From NCBI GenBank assembly GCA_025403435.1, contig CM046354.1, positions 18,602,424-18,666,423 on the forward strand: DNA of 64,000 nucleotides, read 5' to 3'. This document shows positions 12,124 through 24,454 of this stretch, one piece after another (position 1 is the first letter of the stretch; each line of letters starts with the position of its first letter). Made by a program: the position numbers and the translations under genes. Below the pieces are notes generated by a model, which searched no databases, was not told the origin of the DNA, and saw nothing but the letters and a program-made list of their open reading frames with translations. This DNA is from Artocarpus heterophyllus. Lineage: Eukaryota > Streptophyta > Magnoliopsida > Rosales > Moraceae.

Positions 12124-14432
12124 TGTAATACCCGTTATTTTAACGGGAATAATTTTGTAAAATTAATGTATAAAACATGATAATTTAAAATTTTGTTGTT
12201 TTTAAAATTACCAAATTGTTTTTAAATGTTTCATTTATTTACAAAAATGCCACCTTGGCATTTTATGGCTCAAAGTCTCCAGAAGAGACATGGAAAAAAA
12301 ATTTCTTCAACTACTTCTTTGTTCTCTTCTTTCAATTTCTCCGTGAATCACTCGATTGTCTCCTCCCCTTAATTATTTTGTCTTCTTTTTATTCAACCTC
12401 ATTATCTCTTTCTCTCACAACACTTCCTCTATTCCTTGCTTCTATCTTCTTCTTCCTTTTTCATTTTGACACAAAACACACAGCAAAACACTCCCATGGC
12501 AGCCACAAAAACCAAAGAAAACCCAAAGCAATAGTCAAATATGCTTCAAGATTTTCAAGTTAAGTTCTCATAAATCATTACAAACAACTTCTCACAAACT
12601 CAAGAATTGAGGAGGCTTGGATGTTTTCAAGATCAAATTCTACTTTTGAGCTAAGTTTTGAGTTAGATTTCTAAAACTTTAACCTTGATTTTAAGTTATA
12701 TTTTGGTATGAAAAATTGTGATAAATGTGTTTTTGATGTTTATAAATGATTATATATTGTTTATACATTGTTTTTATGTTTAGAAAGCTATTAGAAAACC
12801 AAGATTTGAAAAAAAAAAAAAACTCAAAAATTCAGATACGACATGTCGTCTTTCAAAAAGGAGACTCAATAAAATCAAAGGGCTTCAGGTGGGGTTTGAA
12901 ACCCCAACTTCAAGAACAAAGGAACAAGTAAAAAAGACCAAACCACTAAGACAAAGATAGTTATTTGATAACTTATGTTTCAGAAATAATAAATAGTTTT
13001 CTATAAAGGTTGTAGTTTCAAATAATAAATAGTTTTCAGAAATATCAATCTTTTTAATTATTTTATTTCTAAATATTTTAAAATAGTATTATTTATTTTA
13101 AAAATTCATTTAACATATTTGGTATCAAAATAAAATTCGTATATTTTTATTTTATTGTTTTTTGTAATTTACTAAAATTAAGTTGAAAAAATTGATATTC
13201 ATAATTTTAGTACATTAATAACTATGGCACACTAATAAAAAAATAAATGATAAATTGACATAATTCAAAATTAGGATTCAAGTTAAAGTATAGTTATTTT
13301 ATGCATTTTAAGATAATGACGTATTTGGAGCTTACGTAGCGAATTTGATTTTGTAACCTAGAAATTATCGAAGAGGTATGGATTCTATTACTCATCTTTT
13401 GTCAGGTTTTGATGAATTAAAATTTGATTGTTTTACGTTGCAAGATATGTATATGAATTTTGAATGTATATAATTATACCCATAAAACAATGATCTGAAA
13501 CTCGTCATGTATTATACAGTGAGGACTATATTGATTTTGACGTATGTTGTTGTAAATTAAGAAGCATGAAAAACTAACTTTATGAATAATGATTGATTAT
13601 AGAGAAATGGTAAGACGTGAAGAGGGCGACAGTTATATCTTTGGACACAAATACCCTAAAAGGTAAAATAGGGGGAAGGCGACGGCGCTTCCTTGGGTCA
13701 AAAGTGTAAGAATGCACTATACATAAATTGACTTGGTGAGGATTCGAGGCTTGATGTCCCCTCACCGAACACCCTTGGAATGATTGGAGGATGATCAAGC
13801 GCGCCCATTTGGGTTTTGATGAGTTGAGTGATGAATACTCTATGGTAACATGGATACCAAGAACAATGATGAATCATAATATTTGTATATGTGTATAAAT
13901 GTGAAACTTGGTAATGATTAACGTATGGTATCCATGGATATGATCATAATGAATCTTATAAATTTGATAATGATGTGAACTAACTAATCATGCAGTTTTA
14001 GTATAGTAATGAATAAAATCTAAAGGTGAGTAATGGTTTTTTCCATATCGATGCTCATCCCTATTACATTTACACATCTCAGGTGGAACTTTGTGTAACT
14101 TATCTGAAGAGGAATAAGTGACAACACGGTTGGTTTCGTATGAAAAGATCATATCTATTGTAGCTTGTATAAATCTTATAAGAATCGTAATACTTCTGTG
14201 GTTGTTGTGTTAAGTTATAAATGTGATTGAAAATTATACTATAGTGATGAAGACTGTATTTTAAATATTTGATGCTACACTAAAACCGTGGTTTGTATTT
14301 AAAACTTATTCTTATTTTTTATTTATTTCAAAGACCCATGAGCATTGTTTTTTTTTTTTTTTGAAATGATATTGTATTTAAGTTTATTCTTATTTGTTCA
14401 ACACTGCTAACCACCACATAGGGGCGTTACAA
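12124..14432 (+). mobile_element. Solo LTR of the LOG-element family (old, AT-rich type)
   Basis: It begins TGTAATACCCGTTATT and ends AGGGGCGTTACA, the diverged reverse complement of the ends of the LTRs at 34052, 40813 and 58967. The flanking pentamers GGTAT (12119-12123) and AGTAT (14433-14437) match at four of five bases. Near its 3' end (13590-13880) it shares with those LTRs the stretch around CATTTGGGTTTTGATGAG and TGATGTCCCCTCACCG. Its middle resembles the 58967 LTR (GCCACCTTGGCATTTTATG region) and lacks the GC-rich block of the 34-43 kb element. No internal region adjoins it, so it is a solo LTR on the plus strand. Confidence 0.8.
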
Positions 14433-15240
14433 GTATCATTGACTTTTACTGTATCATTTACTTTATTACTCTAATCTAACCTTCATTTTATAATTGCTCT
14501 AATCTTCTTCATGAAGCTTAATAGATCCTAACAACGGTAATTAAGTGCTCAAACTTGCAAATAGCAAATACCAAATTATGTTTTAATGTTTATGTCGAAT
14601 TGTAGGTCCAATGACTACAACAAACAACTTCCTCTTGGTGTACGACAGTGGCTAGTCCAATTATACAACACAAACCTACAATTGGCCGCTATAGTGACAA
14701 AAATGAATCCACAACTTACTTTTAATATCCCTTCAAAAGTATTCTGCCTCTTGTTGAAGATAAAGAAAAAAGTAAAGTTGAAGTTGAAAAGGACTTAGCA
14801 GATTAGATTAGACACTACTATAATATGATGTCGTTGTTTGTGTGTTTTACTTTCTTTATGCTACTTGTATTTTAGGACGCTTAAATAGTTGGTTCAAATA
14901 GGAAATATTATTGCAATTCAAATTCTGTGAGAGATGATTCCAATTTTAACTAGTGAAACAACCATGTTTTGTATATATTTATATTATGTGTTTTATTCGT
15001 ATTATCTTACTTTAGTTAATAGAATTTTATTAATTTACATTTAATTACTTTATCTTAAATTAATTTTATATCTAATTTAATAAATAAATAAATAATTTTA
15101 ATGAAAATCAAATCTTCCATTACCCTATGATATTGATTTAAATATTAGTGTCAAAAAACTTTAAATTTTTATTTCTATAACTATAAAAAATTAAATTTTA
15201 ATTTTAAAAAGAAATAGCTACGACATTATAACCTAAATTA
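14433..15240. other. AT-rich intergenic DNA, nothing recognised
   Basis: A 70-codon plus-strand frame at 14586-14798 is Lys/Leu-rich with no recognisable motif. No repeat ends or RNA genes seen. Confidence 0.5.
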
Positions 15241-16664
15241 AAATTTTAGGTAAATTATACTGACATCTCATGTATTTTACTCAAATTATAAAGGCACCCT
15301 TTAGACCACAATTAATTGCACCCATACCCCTTGAACTTAACTTCGTTTTTTTTTTTGCTTGAAATGACAAAAAAGTCTCATTTAATCTCAGCCATTGATG
15401 TAAATAATCAAATCCTAGCCATTGATTTAGACCAAAAAAAAAAATAATAAAGATGTTAACCATCCAAACAAGCCCCCTAACCCTTTAACCCACCCGACCT
15501 CCTCCTTTCGACCTTCCCTCTATCGCCCCTTCCTCCATCTACTCGTCCCTTCGTCCAAAAGTCGATAGTTGCCTGCCATCCACCTTCGACCTACCGGCTT
15601 ACACATTCCGCCCGCCTCTCTCTTCTCTCAACCCTCCCTCCTCCCGACCTACCCTCCGTTTGCTCGCCCCTTCACGTCCCAGTCGTGACTTGCTCGTCGT
15701 CCACCCTCAACTCACCATAACTGTACACCTGCTCGCCCCTCCCTTTTCCCTCTTCTGCCCTCCTCGCGGTTGCATCACCCTTTTTACGTAAAGCCTAACC
15801 ACCTTGTGGTTCCCCTATCCCCCTGCCCCACTAAGAGAAAAAAGGTTTCTTTCTTACATTATTAGTTTTATTAAAGATTTTTAAAATTTTATATCTGTTT
15901 TTTAATTTTTCTCAAAAATATATCCGTTTTTATTTTTTATATAACTTTATTCTAATTTTTTAATCTTTTATGAAAAATAGAGCACTAATAGAAGGTAGAT
16001 TTTTTTTTGGGTTTTTTCCTTAATACATTTCTTAAATTTTATATACTTTTTTTTCATTTTCATTTTCATCCTTAGAAAAATATCTTGATTGTTTTATATT
16101 TTTCATAATTTTAGAAAAAAATAAACCATTTTTTTATAATTAAACTATGGTTTTGTTGGGAATTAGTTAGTTTTAGTTTTGTTGAGACCGAAGCGTGCTT
16201 TCAATTAATTTGTATGTTGTGATTACTTTGTGTAATTGAAAATGTGGATTCATATGTGGACTTTTTGTGGACTATATAATTTTAATCTTTGTATTTTATC
16301 TTATTTTGAATATAATTGTTACCTTTGGAGAAAAAGAAAAAACATTTTATCTTTCATTAGAGTGAAATATAGAGTTATAATTGTCTACAAATTATTTAAA
16401 CTCATTTTTAATGTTAAGGAGGGGTAAAATTATCATTTCCACTTGAATAAATAACAAAAAATGTTTTTGAATAGATGGACGGGCATTTTTGTTATTTTAA
16501 ACAAAACTAACAGCTAACTTTCACAATTAACTAATAGAAGCAGTCTCTCTATAATTTTTTTGAACAGTCAGGAAGTATGAGTGACATTAGTTTTGGTCCT
16601 AAGGAATATCTGTAATTTAGGTGAAACATAAAGAGTATTAATGTAACTTATGCCAAAATTTTTT
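15241..16664. mobile_element. Long-TIR non-autonomous DNA transposon, about 1.4 kb
   Basis: The left end (AAATTTTAGGTAAATTATAC, then CAAATTATAAAGG) is matched by the diverged reverse complement of the right end (AAATTTTGGCATAAGTTACA, then CCTAAATTACAG). These inverted arms are about 60-90 bp. Inside are a strikingly C-rich, purine-poor stretch (15480-15840) and poly(T)/AT-rich DNA, with no transposase frame. The architecture is that of Mutator-like or similar long-TIR elements; no target duplication is resolved. Confidence 0.45.
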
Positions 16665-18990
16665 AGAGATAACATTTTGTTACCGTCAAACTATTTCGTG
16701 CCCCAAAATTTTTAAAATTTTCTAATATTTAGCGACAATAAATTCAAAAACATTTGCTAAAAAGAGTAGCTAAAAACACATCGTGCCTGTGAGAAATCGT
16801 GATGACATATCGTTGCGCTAAATCTTCTAGCCATGTATTTGTAGCAGCAACAAATTAGCGACTACATATCATCGCCAACAAATATTTTAGCGTCAATAAT
16901 GGGTTTAGTGATAACAATCAGTCGTTAAAAGACATGATTCTTATGTCAAGTTAATTTTAAGAGTTTAAGACGGTTGAAAAAACTTATTATAGGTTTGGGT
17001 CAAATTAAAAAAATACCACTTCTAAGGCTTCGTTTTTAAGTCTTACCACTTTTATGAAAAAGTTTGAATCATACTACTTCAAAAGAGTATAAACATATAA
17101 TTGATTACAGGTATTTTAGATTAGGTTTAGGCAAACAAGCATTATTTAAAAGGTATTTTGGCCTTTTTGATTAGGAGAAATTGTATAAATTAAAGGAAGA
17201 AAAATAAAGTGGTAGAGTACAATAGTAATAGTAAAAAATTGGTATACCACCTAATTTACGCCATAGGTTTTTTGTCATTTAACTCTTTGTAGGTTCCTTC
17301 ATGTTAATGCTAGAGAAAGCTTAGTGTTGTCTATAAATTATGAAATTTTTTTATAACCCTATCATAGAATCTTCTTACTTTTATTACCAAAAGGAGGGAT
17401 ATTTATTTGTGTTAGTTAGGCCTTATCCAACTTTTGATGTTAGTTATTCATATGCACTACTATTTTTCCTCAAAAGTAGTGTGCTTGAAAGTCAATTCTA
17501 CTAAGGCAGTTTTCCCTTAAAAAATTACACCACATGGCCAATTATTGTAATGAAACTAAATTCAACACAATTTTTAAAATATTTAAAAATAACCATAATT
17601 ACATAGAAATTATCATAACACTATCACATTTTGTACTATATAATTACATGATGTAATCTTAATTATAATATTTTAAATCTTATTATTTTATAAACGCTAC
17701 ATAAGTTTAGAACTTAAGGTTCATTACTTATTTATACCTCATAAATTTAACTATTTTTGAATCTGTCTATTTGTTTTAAAAAGTTACAAAATTGTCCTTT
17801 GAATTTCAAGAACTTGTTTCAATTTCTTCCATATAAATCAAAAAATAGATAAATAATATAGCTACCTTTAAACAACTATGATTAACTTTTTATAAATTTA
17901 AGAACATAAAAAATCCTAAAACACAAGATCAAATTAAAAAAAATATTAAGTCTTATGGCATTTTAGATGTCAAAATAATTTTTAAATTCTTTAAAGAAGA
18001 AAAATATATTTTAAAAATAAATAAAGTATAGTTAAAAGTATCTTTGTCTTATTGCCATGTTTTTTTTTTTAATTTTAAAAAGTCAGTGAGGGATAAATCT
18101 AAAATTGGTCTTTCGAATTTAAAGAATATGTTTTGTAGTTTTTTAAAACAGATGAATCAATTGAAAAATAATTAAAACTAGGAGATATTATTATATAATT
18201 AAAATTACCCTTGAAACTTATTATGTCACTATTAAATATTCTAATAGAAGAGAGAGAAAGAGCAAGAGAAAGTTGAGAGAATATTAGAATTTGTCTATTT
18301 GAATTGGTTGAAAAAAAATCTAAATAGCTCACACTAATTATTTTTAAAAAAGTAATATAAATAATAGTGTGACATAATTTTTTTTATAATATACATGTCA
18401 TGAATACTTCTATTTTTTAAAAATACGTCATAAAATAACATAGATAAATTTTTGTATATATCATCATTTGAAACTAGCTTTTTATAAATATTGAACAAGT
18501 TTAAATATGACATAACTTAAATATATAATATAAGTGATAGTATGGCATAATTTTTTTAAGTATAATATGAATACATATTTTTATAAAATGTGGCATAACA
18601 TGTCAAAATCTCATTACTTATTTAGAAAATACTACACTTTTGAAAAACATATTTATTACATGTGAAAGAATTGTACAATTCTACCACTTATATTACATAT
18701 TTAAGTTATATCATACTTAATTATATGATACATTTATACAAAACAATCCTCAAAAGATAATGTTTCTTAAACAAATTTTGGGAAATTGTGCGGTTGAGAT
18801 CTAGAAAAAATTAGGTCCCATACTATTTCTTTAACGCTACTAATATTTTGTATAAATTTTTTTAAATCTTTAATTCATACCAATTTTAATATACATATAT
18901 TTAAAATACCTTTAAAAAATCTCACTACACAACACCTCCCAATCTCTTTCCAATGTGATTCACAGGAATAGTATTTATCCAATTGACAAG
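16665..18990. other. AT-rich intergenic DNA with subterminal-type repeats and a hairpin
   Basis: Around 16725-16930 the motif TTAGCGAC and variants (TTAGCGTC, AAATTAGCGAC) recur in both orientations, like subterminal repeats of a DNA transposon end. At 18501-18725 two arms containing ATAACTTAAATATATAATAT and its diverged complement face each other across about 140 nt. No coding region is recognised. Confidence 0.4.
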
Positions 18991-18991
18991 C

Positions 18992-19204
18992 CAATAGGCT
19001 GGGCGTGGGCCCGACAAATATATTGATGGTTTCGCTTTGGGTTTGGTTCTACTCGCTTCGGTTTTATCGTTCGAACTTGACTTCAGCAAATCGCATCCCT
19101 TCTCCTCAGTTACCTCAGTTTTTGGAGTCTGGTGTCTTTGTGAGATCTGGTCCTTCTTTGCCTTGGCGTTTTCGTGTCTCTCTCTCTGATCTACCAAATA
19201 AAGG
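18992..19204 (+). promoter_or_regulatory. OST4 promoter and first 5'UTR exon
   Basis: A GGGCGTGGGCCCGAC stretch (about 19000-19014) resembles the site-II/GGGCCC elements common in promoters of growth and secretory housekeeping genes. Downstream, a CT-rich leader runs to a plausible donor, AAAG before GTACTTC at 19205, for a long 5'UTR intron ending at the CAG just before the OST4 start codon. Transcript ends are inferred, not seen. Confidence 0.45.
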
Positions 19205-19484
19205 TACTTCATTCTGATCTCTCTCTTAGTCTCTGTCAAATTCAGATCGAAGATATTTTCTCCTTGTCTTTGTTCGTTTTCATTCCAATTCATGCACAGA
19301 TATATGTGTATATATATACACACACATATATTCGTATTTTGGGTTTGCACGGCGATCTCTTTTTCTGTTATTGGTTTCTGGTTTCTGCAACATTAGGGAT
19401 TTTGTTCGTTTCTATCGGTTTAACCCAAGTCGTGTAGACTTGTATGAAATTTATGGATAAATTTGGCTGATTTCATTAACAAGT

Positions 19485-19557
19485 GATCGCATAGCGGAGT
19501 GGATATCGCGTTAGACTCCGGATCTAAAGGTCGTGGGTTCGAATCCCACTGCGATCG
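19485..19557 (+). tRNA. tRNA-Arg (anticodon CCG)
   Basis: Folds as a 73-nt cloverleaf. The acceptor GATCGCA pairs with TGCGATC, with discriminator G. The D-arm stem GCGG pairs with TCGC. The anticodon stem TTAGA/TCTAA encloses the loop CTCCGGA with anticodon CCG. The T-arm is GTGGG TTCGAAT CCCAC. No intron and no encoded CCA. It lies on the same strand as OST4, inside the inferred OST4 5'UTR intron. Confidence 0.95.
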
Positions 19558-20601
19558 CACCATCTCAGTCTCGTTGTTGTTTTGTTGTTTGATTTCACGG
19601 TCTCAGTCTCGTTGTTGTTTTGTTGTTTTTGTTTTGTTTTTTTTTTTCCTCTCCTTCTCTTGGGAGTTTGATTTCGGAGAGAATGTGGATTTGGGTTATT
19701 TGTAGTTGACTATTTATTTATTTTTTTCAATTGTTGAACTCAATGCTTCAAAAAGCAGATTTTTTGGGAAGAATTCTGTGGTCAGATTACAAAAATACCA
19801 TACTTGAAATTTTACCTGAACATGATGAAAGTCTAATGGTCTAAGGCTACGCAGAACTGGTAACGTATTTTCCGGTACTTCGCTAAAGAATTCTCCTTTT
19901 ATTTGGTTCCTTCAAATACTAAGTCACTCGAGGGACTGAGAAGCCTTTTTTTGTAGGCAGATCTCAGCTAACTCCTGTCATTCGCTAAACATATTTATGT
20001 AGTTTTTTTTTTTTTTTGGGTAAGTTTTTGGTCTGGGAAAAAATTGTACGACAATAATTTCGATTTAGGAGTAACTTATTATAGTTTGAAGAACAATCAC
20101 ATAGTTTGAAGAACAATTGAAATTGCACCATCCCAGTCTCGTTGTTGTTTTGTTTTGTTTTTTTTTGGGAGTTTGATTTCAGAGAGAATGTGGATTTGGG
20201 TTATTTACAGTTGACTATTTATTTTTTTTTCAATTGTTGAGCTCAATGCTTCAAAAAGCAGATTTTTTGGGAAGCATTCTGTGGTCAGATTACAAAAATA
20301 CCACACTTGAAATTTCACCTGAACATGATGAAAATCTAATGGTCTAAGACTACACAGAACTGGTAACGTATTTTCGGGTACTTTGCTAAAGAATTCTCCT
20401 TTTATTCGGTTCCTTCAAATACTAACACTTGAGGGACTGAGAAGCCTATTTTTTGTAGGCAAATCTTAGCTAACTCCTGTCATTAGCTAAACATATTTAT
20501 GTAGTTTTTTTTTTTGGGTACGTTTTTGGTCTGGGAAAAAATTGTACGACAATAATTTTGATTTATGAGTAACTTGTTATAGTTTGAAGAACAATCACAT
20601 A
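19557..20601. repeat. Tandem duplication of about 0.5 kb next to the tRNA-Arg gene
   Basis: Copy 1 runs 19557-20103 and copy 2 runs 20125-20601. Both start GCACCATC at the tRNA 3' border and end AGTTTGAAGAACAATCACAT. They share long near-identical blocks such as TCAATGCTTCAAAAAGCAG. Copy 1 has an extra repeat of GTCTCAGTCTCGTTGTTG and longer T-runs. The left breakpoint coincides with the last base of the tRNA. The whole repeat is intronic to OST4. Confidence 0.85.
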
Positions 20602-21757
20602 AAGACGATGTCATCACTTAACTTTTACCCGTTGTTTCCATGTTTTTGGTGAGACTATTTTGTTGAGCCGCGATCAAACATTCTATGAGAGGATTGTAAG
20701 GTACCTGGCAAAATGGGTTTTTTTTTTTTATTTTTTTGAGTCCGATTCTAGGGTAGATAGAGGCTGTTAATGTGTGAAATACATGTGCGATTGAGGTTAA
20801 AGGGTATAATATCTAAGACCTCGTCGAGCTACTCTGAATATAGACCTAACACAAACGGACGTCATAGAAAGAACATATTCAGAGGTTGATCAAAGTGGTA
20901 ATTTTAACCTAACACGACTTAGAATGGCTGCATAACTAGCAAGCTAATCGTGCCTATTCTAAACAATAACTTTGTACTCATGTCCCTTCATTATTGAATA
21001 GGATATTTGTTCTTTTTATATATCCCATCTTGATTGGAATTTGATTCAACTGATTGCACTCAATTTTGATTTGACTGTTCATATTTGTTTTCTATGTGTG
21101 CGTACATTAATTTAGTACTGATTGGTTGTTCAAAATAACAGTTATCGCCAATTTTGTTGTCTATTTTGGTTTTCCTTGTGAACCTACTTAGGACCTTTTC
21201 TTCGACACGCATTCGCGGTCATGTTTCATTGGACGATACAATATTCTCTGTTTAAAGTCCTTGCAAGTTATCATCAAATACCAGATAAATATTAAGAAAA
21301 ATTCTCAAGTAGGGTAAAAAAAAAAAGTCAAGTTGTCTATTTTTTTCCTGTATTTGTTAAACTGCAATGCTTTTCTTAATGTGATGTAATTTGTTTTTTT
21401 CTTTTTCTTTTTCAATGCCTATTATTGTGCATGATTCGAGTGTACAATTCAATTTGTCCTACTGACTATTTTTTGGACATCTCAATTGTTCATTGGTCTT
21501 ATATGTATATTGTTTCCTCAACTTATCCAATGGAATAAGAGACATGATTGACTGATTTTCCTTTTTGTTTGTAATCATCTGGAAATCTAATCTTACTAGT
21601 GATATTCCATCTGTCTTCTCTTTTTTTTTTTTTCCTCACAACAGAATATATTTGATAATCTGATTCCACCTAATATCTTTAGTGAAGTAGGTGTTTCCAT
21701 CATTTGATTGGTTTGGAATACGATGCTGATTTGATCAATCGATCTTTGTTTCCGCAG

Positions 21758-21871
21758 ATGATCGATGATCAGGACCTGGGTTTCTTCGCCAATTTCCTGG
21801 GCATTTTTATATTTGTGTTGGTGATTGCTTACCATTATGTGATGGCGGACCCCAAATGTGAAGGCAACTGA
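21758..21871 (+). CDS. OST4: Oligosaccharyltransferase subunit OST4 (37 residues)
   Basis: The frame starts [19 protein letters not shown] and continues [18 protein letters not shown], 37 residues and stop. OST4 is the small single-span subunit that stabilises the STT3/OST3 part of the ER oligosaccharyltransferase in N-glycosylation. The acidic N-terminal MIDDxDLG, a single hydrophobic helix (about residues 9-28) and a short polar ADPK tail are the family hallmarks. The start codon follows directly on a splice acceptor (TTTCCGCAG at 21749-21757), so the whole coding sequence lies in one exon behind a long 5'UTR intron. A possible 3'UTR donor (AAG before GTACAA) lies just past the stop. The length is normal for plant OST4. 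Confidence 0.93.
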   Translation: MIDDQDLGFFANFLGIFIFVLVIAYHYVMADPKCEGN

Positions 21872-23414
21872 AAGGTACAAACCAGGAATATATTGTATTC
21901 GAAGCTACTGTGTAGTACAGCAACTTACATGATGCCTACATTATATAAAATTTTGATTAGCTTGTTAGCTATTCTGGATTCTTTTCTCACATGATGTCAT
22001 AATAAATCTTTTTTTTAGTCTTTATATTGAGTCAATAATTATTATGCCTGTTCTATAACTAATTCCTGCATTAGGTAATGGTCTTGACACAAGGCTCTTT
22101 CTATCCATATGGACTATAATAACGGCGAGCGTGTTGGGAAACTTGGAAGTTAAAAATTAAAAATTATAGAATAGAAGTTTTATATTATAGCATATTTTTA
22201 TTTTTATTATAATATATAAAAATTTTACATAATACAAATTGAACTTTATTTTTTTAACGTGCCTCCTAAACAAAGCCATAATCATAATACTGTGTCCTAT
22301 CTTTTACGTTTGTCACTTGTCTAGTATAATCAGTCGTGGTATATATTTTCAACATTAAACTTTATTTTTTTAACGTGCTTTCCAATCAAACCTAATAATA
22401 GTGCAAAAACAAAATCATAATGCTGTGTCCTATCTTCAATATATGTCACTTGTCTAGTAAAATCAGTGGCGGTGTATATTTTCAACATGACACTACAATT
22501 CGCTATCTTTTCTTCGTCGGTGCAACTTCATCCGGTGATTTAGAGAATTTGTGTTGAGCTTTCTCCGGACACAGCCACCTCATCTTGTAACCTTAAATAG
22601 AGTGTTTTTCTATTTAAGAGAAAAGTTGATATTAAAAATTTGAATTTTGAAGTTTAACAGTATAGCCTTAGCTTATTTTTAGTTTTACATTATATTAATT
22701 TTATAATGTTTACAGATAAAAACTTAAAAGCCGGTTTGGTTCAAGTATTTGAATAAAGATTTAAATTTTTATAAGAAAAAATACTATAACAAAATAATTC
22801 AAACTACAAAACAAACGAATTTTAAGAAATCTTAAGAAGTACGAGCTTCAACTCTTCTCCCAAGATTTCCTTCAAGATACTCTCATGTGGCAAAAATGGC
22901 TTCTAATTTATTATTATTATTTTTTTTGTAGTGAGACCTGAAAAGAATAACTATTAGTAGAGTTATGTTCGTCAAAGTTGGATCTATTCGAAAACTGTTT
23001 CTTCCCTGTATTTTTCTTTACTTTTACAGAATTGGTCATACCCAACCATCAACAAATACATCAAAAAACAAAATGTCCTACCATAGTAGGACCCTAACAA
23101 ATTTATGATAAAAGACAACCAAGGAATATAAACTTTAAAAAAAATAATAACGATAAATCTTCTTTATTCTAATCTCTAACAGCCAAACAAAATAAAAAAT
23201 TAAAAAAAAAACAGCTAGCAATTAACCAAAAAAAAAAAAAATATACACCTCTCTCTCCACCGTGCTTGCACACTCGAACACCCACAACATCACGTCTACA
23301 TGCTACCAATCAGTGCCAGTCCAGGACACGGTACGGCACACAGTAAGAAAGCAATACTCGGACGCACCCAAATATTCTCTACCCCCTTCCTCTATCTATT
23401 TTTCATCTGACCAG
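21872..23414. other. Intergenic DNA between OST4 and CASPL4
   Basis: Contains a MITE-family-1 relic (about 22131-22275) and a tandem duplication (22236-22490, period about 133) whose copies both hold TGTCCTATCTT and GTCACTTGTCTAGTA. No gene is recognised. The plus-strand frame at 23262-23489 has no support and runs antisense into the CASPL4 3' region. Confidence 0.5.
22236..22490. repeat. Imperfect tandem duplication, period about 133 bp
   Basis: Two units share AACTTTATTTTTTTAACGTG, then TGTGTCCTATCTT, GTCACTTGTCTAGTA and GGTGTATATTTTCAACAT (GGTATATATTTTCAACAT in unit 1). They differ at scattered bases. The first unit abuts the MITE relic to its left. Confidence 0.65.
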
Positions 23415-24310
23415 CTAAAGATGAAAACGAGAGCCGTTGATGATGAAGCAGGCAACCCGGAAACCCGAGAGCAGAGAGGAAAACCCTAGGAACAGAAACC
23501 CGGCAAAGCCAAGGGCTATGGAGATGTCGGCCTGGACGCAGAAAGCGTTCGATGCTTCACACTTGTCCATCCCCTCCTTTAGCACTCTCGCCAGCGCCGT
23601 TCCCGCCGAGTCCGCAGACAGCAACAGGTACGCGAATACCTACACAATCATTCCCCTTATTATCGCTTTTTTTTTTTTTTCCTTTTCTAATAAAAAGCCA
23701 AAAGAAATAAAAAATAAAAAATAGTTGCAGAGAAGAGAACCTGATCGTGGCCGAAGTCGAACCAGACCTGCAAGGCTTCAGGAAAGAGAGTGGCTCCTCT
23801 TGAAATTTCCCAAACGGAAGCCACCATTTCGAACAGAGAGTACAAGGACACTATTGCATTCGCCGCGAATACGAATCTGACATCGCCAAAATCCGTTAAA
23901 ATTGAAAAGAAAAAAAACCTGTTTGATTGCTGAGAAAAAATGGAAGAATGCGAAAAGAAATTTTGTGAAAGCTTGTTTCTATGGTTGAAATTTCAAATTT
24001 TTCTTGAAATAGCGCCAGAATTATAAGCACGATTTTTTTGGTAAGCGTACCTGAAAGCGTCGAAATCGTACCAGCGAGGAGAAGAGGAACCGCGGGAGTT
24101 GGTGAGCATGAAGATAGCGGAAGCCAAGGAGAAGGAGAAGGCGGCGAAGCGGAAGACGAAGATGAGGGAGTTGAATCGGCGGAGCTTCTGTACGGACAGC
24201 GTGGAGTGGAAGGGAGTTGTACTCTGGTGGTAGTGGTGGCGGTGGTGCGGCGGCGACGGCGAGGGAGTCTCACCGTTGCGCTGTGCCTGCTGGACCTGAG
24301 CTGAACGCAT
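23415..24310 (-). CDS. CASP-like protein, CASPL4 type
   Basis: Three coding exons (24051-24310, 23741-23876, 23415-23639), borders in phase, 206 residues. The N-terminus is cytosolic, Pro/His-rich (residues 15-35). Four membrane segments follow: about 49-70 ([19 protein letters not shown]), 87-109, 133-151 and 176-200. The protein ends [11 protein letters not shown], a typical CASPL4 C-terminus. The conserved Arg of TM1 (Arg54) and Asp of TM3 (in LLLSADSAG) are present, as are the [18 protein letters not shown] and [11 protein letters not shown] blocks that mark the CASPL4 group. Family members are four-span plasma-membrane scaffolds related to Casparian strip proteins; most CASPL functions are unknown. 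The start at 24310 gives the expected length. Upstream is a purine-rich tract. Confidence 0.92.
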
Positions 24311-24454
24311 GGCGATGGCGATGGCGGCGGAGAGGAGGCAAGGAGAAGAAGGATAAGAGAGAGGGTGAAATCATGGGGGAAGGGGGGAGACGGTTGGTTG
24401 GGGGAGATTGATTGAGACTGTTATTAATTTGGAGATGGCGGGGAAGTCACGGGC

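Noticed and set aside
24038..24411. Plus-strand frames of 88 and 64 codons
   Set aside because: Antisense shadow of CASPL4 exon 1 and its 5' leader.
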